NCBI GenBank assembly: GCA_018715105.1
Contig: DVMG01000262.1
Location: 1 to 14,459, forward strand
Origin: Candidatus Ventricola intestinavium
GTDB taxonomy: Bacteria; Bacillota; Clostridia; Christensenellales; Aristaeellaceae
DNA: 14,459 nucleotides
Direction of reading: 5' to 3'
Shown one piece after another: positions 7,118 through 13,080 of this stretch (its first letter is position 1; the number at the start of each line of letters is the position of its first letter). Made by a program: the position numbers and the translations under genes. Under the pieces are notes generated by a model. The model was not told where the DNA came from and ran no database searches. It worked only from the letters and a program-made list of their open reading frames with translations.

Positions 7118-8281
7118 ATGAAAATCGGTCTGTTTACAGACACATTTTATCCGGAAATCAACGGGGTGGCCACCTCCTGCCTGACGCTGGAGCGGGCGCT
7201 CACCCGCCGGGGGCATGAAGTGCACGTATTCGCCCCCAAATGCCGGGGCTGGGAGGAGAACCAGCGCGAACACATTCACTACATTCCCTCCGCCCCCTTC
7301 ATCGCGCTCAGAGACCGCAACTTCGCCTTTCCCTCCCCCATCACCACCTGGGAGGCGGAAAAACTGGACTTTGACGTCGTGCACACCAACAGCGAATTTG
7401 TCATGGGGCATTTTGGCCACCACATCGCCAAAAGCATCGGGTGCGCGGTGGTTCACACCTATCACACCGTGTGGGAGGATTATACCTACTACATCACGCA
7501 CGGCGTTGCGGACGAAGCCGCGCGAAAGATCACCCGCAAGTATTCCCAGTGGTGGTGTAACCGCTTTGACCGCGTGATCACCCCCACCGAAAAGACGTTG
7601 GATCTGCTGCGCCGGTACGGCGTGCAGGCGCCCATCGATATCATCCCCAGCGGCATGGACATTGCCCGCTTTTCCCCTGGCCGCCACAGCGGGGAAGAAC
7701 GGGAGGAAACCCGCCGGGAATGCGGCATCCGGCCGGGCGAGCGCGTGCTTCTCAACATCGGCCGCATCGCCAAAGAAAAAAACATCGAGCAGATTCTGCG
7801 CGTGTTTCCGCGGCTTCTCGCCGCCTGTCCGGATGTGCGCTTTGTGCTCGTGGGGGAAGGGCCCCTGCGCGAAGAGCTCGCAGGCATGGCGCACGAGCTG
7901 GGCGTTTCCCACGCCGTGATCCTGACCGGCCCCAAGCCCTGGGAACAGATCGACCGTTACTACGCGATCGGAGACGTGTTTTGCAGCGCTTCCCACACGG
8001 AGACACAGGGATTGACCTATGTGGAGGCCATGGCCTCCGGCCTGTGTGTGTGCGCCGCCAACGATCCCTGCCTGAACGGCGTCATCGAGGATGGCGTGAG
8101 CGGCATCCTCACGGGGGACAGCGATGAAGAGATGCTCGCCGGCCTGCTCCGGGCCTTCAGCGAGGAGGGACGGCGCATCGCGGCATCCGCCGCCGGCTAT
8201 GCCGAGCCCTTCGGTGCGGAGCACTTTGCCGCGCACGTGGAAGCCTGTTATGAGCAGGCGATCCAAAACCGCAGAACATGA
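7118..8281 (+). CDS. GT4 family glycosyltransferase, 1,2-diacylglycerol 3-glucosyltransferase-like
   Basis: This 387-aa GT-B enzyme probably transfers a sugar from a nucleotide donor to a membrane lipid, as in glycolipid synthesis at the cytoplasmic membrane surface. The N-terminus MKIGLFTDTFYPEINGVATS and the segment HTYHTVWEDYTYYI near residues 112-125 are hallmarks of the diacylglycerol-glucosyltransferase branch of GT4. The C-terminal domain has NIGRIAKEKN, LVGEGPL and the donor-site E-x7-E motif in TETQGLTYVEAMASG near 291-305. The ATG is chosen because AAAGGAG lies 7 nt upstream and family similarity begins there, although the frame is open further upstream. It stands alone, with an extended -10 promoter before it and terminators after it. 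The acceptor is inferred from family resemblance; another GT4 role such as phosphatidyl-inositol mannoside-type synthesis is possible. Confidence 0.85.
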   Translation: MKIGLFTDTFYPEINGVATSCLTLERALTRRGHEVHVFAPKCRGWEENQREHIHYIPSAPFIALRDRNFAFPSPITTWEAEKLDFDVVHTNSEFVMGHFGHHIAKSIGCAVVHTYHTVWEDYTYYITHGVADEAARKITRKYSQWWCNRFDRVITPTEKTLDLLRRYGVQAPIDIIPSGMDIARFSPGRHSGEEREETRRECGIRPGERVLLNIGRIAKEKNIEQILRVFPRLLAACPDVRFVLVGEGPLREELAGMAHELGVSHAVILTGPKPWEQIDRYYAIGDVFCSASHTETQGLTYVEAMASGLCVCAANDPCLNGVIEDGVSGILTGDSDEEMLAGLLRAFSEEGRRIAASAAGYAEPFGAEHFAAHVEACYEQAIQNRRT

Positions 8282-8289
8282 CCCTTGCC

Positions 8290-8317
8290 ATTCAGCCCAC
8301 GCTGAATCCGATTCAGC
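8290..8317 (+). repeat. Three alternating ATTCAGC/GCTGAAT units just after the GT4 stop
   Basis: ATTCAGC (8290-8296), its reverse complement GCTGAAT (8301-8307) and ATTCAGC again (8311-8317) occur in series. The middle copy can pair with either flanking copy. The right-hand pair extends to perfect 10-bp arms (8299-8308 and 8310-8319) with a single-base centre. This could be a protein-binding palindrome or mutually exclusive RNA hairpins. The function is unknown. Confidence 0.5.
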
Positions 8318-8432
8318 GTACCCGTTTGTTGCCATAAGCATCGCTTTCATTCCGGATCGACGTTGCTTTTGCAGGGATTGTGGGAATCGCTCCTCCCCCT
8401 TCGGGGCAGAACGTGTTTTGTCAACGGTCTGT

Positions 8433-8468
8433 TGTTCTCTCTCCTTCGGGGGAGAGAACATTTTTGTC
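8433..8468 (+). terminator. Strong intrinsic terminator with UUCG tetraloop
   Basis: A 12-bp stem (TGTTCTCTCTCC with GGGGAGAGAACA, one G-U pair) is capped by a C(UUCG)G tetraloop and followed by TTTTTGTC. This is a textbook intrinsic terminator on the plus strand and likely ends the GT4 transcript about 150-190 nt after its stop. A shorter, similar UUCG-capped stem (CCC/GGG near 8396-8405) followed by a T-rich stretch lies just upstream. Confidence 0.85.
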
Positions 8469-8477
8469 AGCAGCCCG

Positions 8478-8502
8478 AGCGTGCTTTATGTGCGCTTTTT
8501 TT
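8478..8502 (+). terminator. Second, weaker intrinsic terminator
   Basis: AGCGTGC (8478-8484) pairs with GTGCGCT (8490-8496), including two G-U pairs, around a 5-nt TTTAT loop, and a run of seven T follows (8496-8502). It would act as a back-up behind the UUCG terminator. The remainder, 8503-8628, holds no gene I can support and becomes very AT-rich towards the promoter at 8629. Confidence 0.5.
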
Positions 8503-8628
8503 CCGCGCAACGCCAGGGAGCATGTGGATCCATATGGTTTTATTTGCAGGAGGATTGTTGATCGATTCATTCTTTCTATGATTGTTTTTGCAAAAAAGAT
8601 AATATTTTTAATAAACCACGTTTTTTCA

Positions 8629-8657
8629 TTGACCAAATAAATCGAATAATATATAAT
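8629..8657 (+). promoter_or_regulatory. Near-consensus sigma-A promoter for the small secreted protein
   Basis: TTGACC (8629-8634) and a perfect TATAAT (8652-8657) are separated by 17 nt in a markedly AT-rich stretch. This is the best promoter in the window. Transcription would start near 8664, leaving a leader of about 145 nt before the start at 8809. Confidence 0.8.
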
Positions 8658-8672
8658 ATAAGTAAAAGAAAA

Positions 8673-8699
8673 GGGAGAATTCCCGACTCCCATATTTTT
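8673..8699 (+). promoter_or_regulatory. Terminator-like hairpin at the start of the 8664-8808 leader
   Basis: GGGAG (8673-8677) can pair with CTCCC (8687-8691), followed by ATATTTTTC, so it resembles a short intrinsic terminator or attenuator beginning about 10 nt after the predicted start site. GGGA can instead pair with TCCC at 8681-8684, giving a competing smaller stem. The rest of the leader contains a TCCATGG/CCATGGA stem (8742-8748 with 8767-8773). No known riboswitch is recognised. Confidence 0.35.
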
Positions 8700-8808
8700 C
8701 TGAGCCCCTTCATCATCCAGCCGTTTTGGGAGTTTCTCACATCCATGGAGGCATTCATGAAGTACCCCATGGACCAATGAGGAGAAGAAAATCGAGGGAG
8801 GTGACACC

Positions 8809-9096
8809 TTGCTCATCCACGCTGTGCTTCAGGGCCTGCTTTGCGCCGCGCTGCTGCTCACCCCAGCCCTTCCCGCGCAGGAAATGCCTGCATCCGCCGG
8901 GGAGGATCAGGTCATCTATGTGAATCCGGACGGCGGAAGGTATTATCACGCCTCGGTGCAGTGCGACATGCTGGCGCCCGAATTCCGGCCCGGCATGCGC
9001 CGGTATGAGGGCGAACAGGCCCAGCTCCTGCTGGATACGGTTCCTCTGGAGCCCTGCCCCTCCTGCATTTCCTCTCAAGAGGATGCTTTCCGCTGA
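8809..9096 (+). CDS. Small secreted protein with His/Cys putative metal-binding motif
   Basis: The 95-aa product has a hydrophobic signal peptide over residues 1 to about 23, with likely cleavage near LPAQE, leaving a mature domain of about 70 residues. That domain contains YVNPDGGRYYH (His47), Cys52, and CPSC (Cys83, Cys86). The H-x4-C...C-x2-C spacing resembles a small zinc-binding or disulfide-stabilised fold, and the phrase GGxYYHxxxxC...PCPxC recurs, from memory, in short exported domains of Clostridia. No enzymatic function is known to me. The TTG start is chosen because a near-perfect GGAGGTGA (8797-8804) sits just before it and it gives a full signal peptide; no ATG in frame fits. It is driven by the strong promoter at 8629 and followed by a clean terminator, so it appears to be monocistronic. 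Confidence 0.75.
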   Translation: MLIHAVLQGLLCAALLLTPALPAQEMPASAGEDQVIYVNPDGGRYYHASVQCDMLAPEFRPGMRRYEGEQAQLLLDTVPLEPCPSCISSQEDAFR

Positions 9097-9125
9097 ATGC
9101 AGCGCAGAACGCGCTCGCCTTCCCT

Positions 9126-9157
9126 GCCCCCTCCCTGAAGAGGGGGCCTTCTCTTTC
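9126..9157 (+). terminator. Intrinsic terminator after the small secreted protein gene
   Basis: Perfect 8-bp arms GCCCCCTC (9126-9133) and GAGGGGGC (9140-9147) surround the 6-nt loop CCTGAA, with the pyrimidine-rich tail CTTCTCTTTC following. It lies 30 nt after the stop of the 95-aa gene. Confidence 0.75.
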
Positions 9158-9237
9158 GGGCGAATCTCCATTCCCCCCTTCCGGAGGGGAAACAGCGCCC
9201 TTACCGGCCGCTCTCCAAACGTTTTTCAGCAGATTCC

Positions 9238-9301
9238 AAAAACAAAAGCGCCGCCATGCGCGGCATTTTCTTTATCATGGAAAATGTGCGTACGGCGGCG
9301 C
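9238..9301 (-). terminator. Long hairpin terminator for the 9330-9908 gene
   Basis: GCGCCGCC (9248-9255) pairs perfectly with GGCGGCGC (9294-9301). Inside it a partly paired middle section (with G-U pairs and one bulge) leads to CATTTTC/GAAAATG (9264-9270 with 9280-9286) and a 9-nt loop. The whole is a nearly continuous stem of more than 20 bp. On the minus strand it is followed directly by TTTTGTTTTTGG, as expected of an intrinsic terminator for the leftward gene. Confidence 0.75.
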
Positions 9302-9329
9302 CGTCTGTCCCTTTGCCCTTCAAAAAAAA

Positions 9330-9908
9330 TCAGAACATCAGAAGATTGCTCGTTTCGATGGAAAGCACATCGCAGGTGATCGTGTACGAGCTGAGCTGGT
9401 CTGCGGCGCCCGAATAGTGCGCATCAAACTCCCCTGCGTTATAGGCTTCATCCGTATACACCTGCTCATCGGATTCTACAACGTCAAGATGCACCAGATA
9501 ACCCACTCCATCCAGCATCACCAGCAAGCTGCCGCGGGCGTTCTCCTCACTCAGGTTCAGCGCATTCTGCCCATAGGTCAGCTCCACGATCACCTGATCC
9601 TTGCCGTCTTCTCCCTGAACATACTTCCACTCGGAAATCGTGGATAATCCAACGCTTCCATCCGGGTTTACAGACAGAATCTGCGCGTTTGTTCCATCCG
9701 GGGCCGTATACCCCTCCTCTTTGGTCTGCGCCAGCGTCGCCAGATCCGAGCCATTGGCCGCCAGCAGCGCGCCCGCGGCGCTCAGCTCTTCACCGGAAAG
9801 AGTTACCTTCGTCGTGGAAGCGGACGTATACGCGTCCACTTCTTCCGCGCAAGCCAGCGCGCTCCCCACACACATGCATGCCAGCGCAAGAACCAGCCAT
9901 TTTTTCAT
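9330..9908 (-). CDS. Secreted or lipid-anchored hypothetical protein, possibly with a PNPOx-like split-barrel domain
   Basis: The 192-aa product starts at an ATG preceded by AAAGGAGA with about 9 nt spacing. Residues 1-21 form an export signal. SALAC with Cys20 fits a permissive lipobox, while ACA before Glu22 also fits ordinary signal peptidase, so anchoring is undecided. Residues of about 60-150 (AQILSVNPDGSVGLSTI..., QNALNLSEENARGSLLVMLDGVGYLVHL) loosely resemble the order of strands and the N-x-EN-x-R-x-SLLV segment seen in pyridoxamine-5'-phosphate-oxidase-like flavin-binding barrels. That resemblance is weak and unverified. The mature protein is acidic. It is divergent from a LysR regulator with a T-N11-A box between them, so regulation by that protein is plausible. 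It has its own extended -10 promoter and terminator. Confidence 0.7.
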   Translation of the reverse strand: MKKWLVLALACMCVGSALACAEEVDAYTSASTTKVTLSGEELSAAGALLAANGSDLATLAQTKEEGYTAPDGTNAQILSVNPDGSVGLSTISEWKYVQGEDGKDQVIVELTYGQNALNLSEENARGSLLVMLDGVGYLVHLDVVESDEQVYTDEAYNAGEFDAHYSGAADQLSSYTITCDVLSIETSNLLMF

Positions 9909-9950
9909 CTCTCATGTCTCCTTTCCCGCCATTGTCCGGCTAATATAATC

Positions 9951-9959
9951 ATCATAGCA
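9951..9959 (-). promoter_or_regulatory. Extended -10 promoter for the 9330-9908 gene
   Basis: On the minus strand, TGC (9957-9959) followed by TATGAT (9951-9956) makes an extended -10 element. No convincing -35 is seen at 17 nt, which would suit dependence on an activator. The start site would be near 9944, about 36 nt before the ATG. Confidence 0.5.
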
Positions 9960-10000
9960 CGTTCCCAGGCAGGAAGGAATTTCAAAAATCGCATCGAATA

Positions 10001-10015
10001 ATAAATGATGTTTAT
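10001..10015. promoter_or_regulatory. LysR-type T-N11-A operator in the divergent intergenic region
   Basis: ATAAATGATGTTTAT is a 15-bp interrupted palindrome (ATAAA/TTTAT arms, 5-nt centre) that fits the T-N11-A rule for LysR-type regulators. It lies 42 nt upstream of the LysR start and about 45 nt upstream of the -10 box of the divergent gene, a position common for LysR activator and autorepressor sites. Confidence 0.6.
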
Positions 10016-10056
10016 AAGCTTGCTCTGAAACCGGGAAGATCTGCACAGGAGGGCGC

Positions 10057-10959
10057 ATGAACGAGCGACAAATCGAGTGTTTTCTTGCTGTTGCACACGG
10101 CGGCAACTTCAGCGCCGCATCCAAACAGCTTTTTCTTTCTCAACCCGCTGTGACGCATCAGATTCGTTCCCTTGAGAAAGAACTCGGCGTTCAGCTCTTT
10201 GAACGAAACACGGTTCGCACGGCCATCACACCGGCCGGCCAGGCCATCCTCGAGGATGCTCAGCAACTCCATGCCCTTTTTCAGCACTTGCGCCGGCAGA
10301 CAAACAGCTTTTCGATCCACGGCAGCCATCTCGTGCTCGGCTGCCCGGAAATCATGATTGAAGCCAACCAGAATTCCCTCTTTGAAATTGCGCGCCTTGC
10401 CCGGCAGGCGCCCCGCCCCATCACGCTTGATTCGCGCATCGCCTTAAAACCTCCCGCCCATGTGCTGCAGCTGCTGCGCGGAGAGATCGATTTGCTCATT
10501 TCCGATCTGACGCTTCCTGAGTTGCAGCGGGAGGATTTATCGAATTCTCCCTTGTTCAACAGCGGTGTGTTTGCATACCTTCACCGTGAGCATCCGCTCG
10601 CCTCGCTTGAACGTTTGACCCCGCAGGATCTCGCCGGGGAGCACCTCTATTGGTATACGAGCCAGACCACGTTCCTGGAAAGTATTCGGACGGAATTGCG
10701 CGCCTATACGCCTTCCCCGCACGAAGACTGGAAGGATTCTTTTACGCAGGCCATTCCGTTTTTGCGCCCCCATCAGGGCGTTACATTCTATTCTTGCCCG
10801 CTTGCGCTGGACGTGCCCGTGGTTTGCCGCCCACTCATGCTGAAGGCGGCCATTCCCATCGGTCTCGTCTGGCTCAAAAAGCGCAGGGACGCGCCGCTGA
10901 TCACGCTCATCGACATCATCACCGGAATGCCCAAGGACACTTGGCGAAACGGCGAGTAA
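10057..10959 (+). CDS. LysR family transcriptional regulator
   Basis: This 300-aa DNA-binding regulator has the standard LysR layout. An N-terminal winged helix-turn-helix covers about residues 3-62 (ECFLAVAHGGNFSAASKQLF, SQPAVTHQIRSLEKELGVQLFER, then TPAGQAIL), and an effector-binding domain occupies about 90-295. The ATG is preceded by AGGAGGG with close (3 nt) spacing and begins exactly at the family N-terminus. The effector cannot be read from the sequence. It is divergent from the secreted protein gene at 9330-9908 with a T-N11-A site between them, so autoregulation and control of that gene are the simplest expectation. It is followed by a bidirectional terminator shared with the convergent glycogen synthase gene. 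Confidence 0.93.
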   Translation: MNERQIECFLAVAHGGNFSAASKQLFLSQPAVTHQIRSLEKELGVQLFERNTVRTAITPAGQAILEDAQQLHALFQHLRRQTNSFSIHGSHLVLGCPEIMIEANQNSLFEIARLARQAPRPITLDSRIALKPPAHVLQLLRGEIDLLISDLTLPELQREDLSNSPLFNSGVFAYLHREHPLASLERLTPQDLAGEHLYWYTSQTTFLESIRTELRAYTPSPHEDWKDSFTQAIPFLRPHQGVTFYSCPLALDVPVVCRPLMLKAAIPIGLVWLKKRRDAPLITLIDIITGMPKDTWRNGE

Positions 10960-11056
10960 AATGCCGCCTGCTTGGAAACCGGCCCCGGCTTTTATCCTTC
11001 CCTTTCTCTTGACGACGGCCTTGCCGCGTTCAGGGATTTTCCCCCCATCCACCAGG

Positions 11057-11105
11057 AAAAGAGCGGGAAAGAATGCTTAAACGGCATTTTCCCGCTCTCT
11101 TTTTA
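11057..11105. terminator. Bidirectional terminator between lysR and glgA
   Basis: GAGCGGGAAA (11061-11070) pairs perfectly with TTTCCCGCTC (11088-11097). A 2-nt bulge and an inner ATGC/GCAT stem close a 7-nt loop. The plus strand continues TCTTTTTATTC and the minus strand continues TTTTCC, so it can end the LysR and GlgA transcripts in both directions. Confidence 0.8.
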
Positions 11106-11179
11106 TTCATTGGGGAATGGAAGAACGCGGCCAGGGATTTCCCTTCGCCGCAGGCTTTTCCGCGCTCCTTCCCGCCGGT

Positions 11180-12997
11180 CTATTTCCCCGGCGAAAGCAG
11201 TCGCCGGATCTCAAACCCCTTGGAGAGGTTGCCGCTCAGGCGAAGCTGGCCGCTGAGGAACAGCTTATCCGTGGTCACCAGCCCGCGCGCCATGGCCAGC
11301 AGGTTGTCAAAACTGCACTCGACGTAGGCCTCCGCATCCGGGGCGGATGTCGGTTCCACATGCATGGCGCCCTCCTCAAAGCGCACATGGAACGTGCCTG
11401 CGCCGCGGCCGACGATGGTGATCTGCACCACCCGGTGATAACTCGCGCGGATCTGATCGGCATGGCGCACCTTGTTGGCGCGGTCATTTTCCAGATAGCA
11501 GTGCCGGATCTGCGCAAACGCTTCTTCAAAGGAGAGCGGCTCCCCCGCGCCGGCGCCGCCGCAGATGTCCTCATACATGCGGTTATACTGCATGGCGCTC
11601 TTATCCCAGGAAAAATCCTTCTTCATGCAGCGCTCGCGCAGCTTGTCAAACATCTCTTCGTTGCCGAAGTAGAGCTTGACGGCCTCCTGAACGGCGAGCA
11701 GCAGATCCTTGGCCTGATAATCCGAAAACGCAAACCCGTCTCCAATCCCATCAAAATCTTTATACGCGCGCACGGAATCCTTCAGCCCGCCTGTTTCATG
11801 CACAATGGGCACCGTGCCATAGCGCATGGCCATCATCTGGGAAAGGCCGCACGGCTCAAAGCGCGAGGGCATCAAGTACATATCCGCGCCGGCAAAAATT
11901 TTGCTGGCCATCGGCTCGTTGTAATTGCTTGAAAAGCCCAGCTGGCCCGGCCAGTTTTCCCGCGCCCAGTTGAAGTAATCGACATACTGCTGGTCGCCCT
12001 GGCCAAAGACGATCAGCTGCACGCCCATATCCATCAGCCGCGGAAGGATCTGCCGGATGAGCTCAATGCCCTTTTGCTCGACCAGCCGCGCCACGGAGGC
12101 CAGCAGCGGCCACTCCGGCTCCTGCGCCAGCCCGAACAGCCGCTGAATCTCGCGCTTGCACAGGGCCTTGCCCGACCGGTCGTCAGAAGTAAACGGATAG
12201 GGAATCAGCGGGTCGTGCGCAGGATCATAGTGTTCCTCGTCAATGCCGTTGAGAATGCCGTAAAGCTTGTGATCTACCATGTCCACCACGCCCTGCAGGC
12301 CATGCGCATAGTAGGGGTAGTGCAGCTCGCGCGCATAGGTCGGCGAGACGGTGGAAACAGCGTCCGCCATGAGCATGGCGCCCTTCATCAGGTTGATGTC
12401 GTGCCGGCCCTGGAATTCATAGCCCAGGCCGCCGTCATACCATCCCTGAGGCAGGGCAAACGTGCTGCTCATCTCGCTCACGCCGAACTGGCCCTGATAG
12501 GCGATGTTGTGGATGGTGTAGACGGTCTTGACGGATTTGAGCTCGTCCCGCAGCACGGCGTCATTGCGCAGATAGACGACGGCCAGCGCGGTTTCCCAAT
12601 CGTTGCAGTGCAGAATTTCGGGCATAAAATCAAGCTCGCCGAGCAGATCGATCACCGCGCGGCAAAAAAACGCAAACCTCAGGGAATCATCGCCATAGCC
12701 ATAGAGCCGGGGACGGTGGAAGAAATGATCGTTTTCAATGAACCATACCGTTACCCCGTTGAGCTCGCCGCGATGGAGCCCGCAGGCAAGCCTGCGCTCG
12801 CCCAGCACAATCGTATAATCCGCCACATGGGTGATTTCCCCGCCATGGTTTTCGCGGGTTGTCTGGTAAAGAGGCGTGATGACGGCGATCTCGTCGCCCG
12901 TCTTCCGGAGCGCGGGGGGCAGCGAAAAGGCGACGTCCGCCAGGCCGCCGGACTTGCTGAAGGGTGCGCATTCGCTTGTGACAAACAGGATCTTCAT
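11180..12997 (-). CDS. glgA: Glycogen synthase (GT5) with C-terminal SCP2-like domain
   Basis: Residues 1 to about 479 are a complete bacterial glycogen synthase, which elongates alpha-1,4-glucan from ADP-glucose in the cytoplasm. KSGGLADV at 15-22 is the donor-binding loop, HCNDWETA lies at 130-137, the family's ILNGID segment is present, and PSRFEPCGLSQ near 375-385 followed by GTVPIVHETGGLKDS is the GT-B C-terminal active site. Usual length is about 480 aa; this protein is 605. The extra 126 residues (about 480-605) follow the SCP2 sterol-carrier-like pattern: GRGAGTFHVRFEEGAMHVE, then DAEAYVECSFDNLLAMARG, then FLSGQLRLSGNL. No frameshift is needed, so this is a genuine fusion. AAAGGAG precedes the ATG by 8 nt. 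No glgC, glgD or glgB is in the window. The upstream GT1 gene is 83 nt away in the same direction and may be co-transcribed. Confidence 0.93.
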   Translation of the reverse strand: MKILFVTSECAPFSKSGGLADVAFSLPPALRKTGDEIAVITPLYQTTRENHGGEITHVADYTIVLGERRLACGLHRGELNGVTVWFIENDHFFHRPRLYGYGDDSLRFAFFCRAVIDLLGELDFMPEILHCNDWETALAVVYLRNDAVLRDELKSVKTVYTIHNIAYQGQFGVSEMSSTFALPQGWYDGGLGYEFQGRHDINLMKGAMLMADAVSTVSPTYARELHYPYYAHGLQGVVDMVDHKLYGILNGIDEEHYDPAHDPLIPYPFTSDDRSGKALCKREIQRLFGLAQEPEWPLLASVARLVEQKGIELIRQILPRLMDMGVQLIVFGQGDQQYVDYFNWARENWPGQLGFSSNYNEPMASKIFAGADMYLMPSRFEPCGLSQMMAMRYGTVPIVHETGGLKDSVRAYKDFDGIGDGFAFSDYQAKDLLLAVQEAVKLYFGNEEMFDKLRERCMKKDFSWDKSAMQYNRMYEDICGGAGAGEPLSFEEAFAQIRHCYLENDRANKVRHADQIRASYHRVVQITIVGRGAGTFHVRFEEGAMHVEPTSAPDAEAYVECSFDNLLAMARGLVTTDKLFLSGQLRLSGNLSKGFEIRRLLSPGK

Positions 12998-13020
12998 GGA
13001 ACAATCTCCTTTCGTGCCCG

Positions 13021-13034
13021 AGGGGCTGGCCCCT
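13021..13034. repeat. Short palindrome in the glgA leader
   Basis: AGGGGC (13021-13026) and GCCCCT (13029-13034) form perfect 6-bp arms around 2 nt, 24 nt upstream of the glgA start codon. The 2-nt loop makes an RNA hairpin less likely than a DNA-binding palindrome, but chance in GC-rich DNA is also possible. Confidence 0.25.
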
Positions 13035-13080
13035 GCGCCATCCGTTCAATTTAAAAATTCAACCTTCCGGGCCGTTTTCA

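Noticed and set aside
7040..8461. Minus-strand open frame antisense to the GT4 gene
   Set aside because: It covers the GT4 gene and its terminators, and its composition is that of a shadow frame. The GT4 motifs on the plus strand are decisive.
8550..8580. AGGAGG followed by a TTG start at 8558
   Set aside because: A very good ribosome-site-like string, but the frame ends after seven codons (LIDSFFL), so no gene can be claimed.
8745..8780. Possible 11-codon leader peptide (MEAFMKYPMDQ) upstream of the small secreted protein
   Set aside because: It has no adequately spaced ribosome site (GGGAG is about 12 nt away) and no repeated regulatory codons, so it cannot be supported without translation data.
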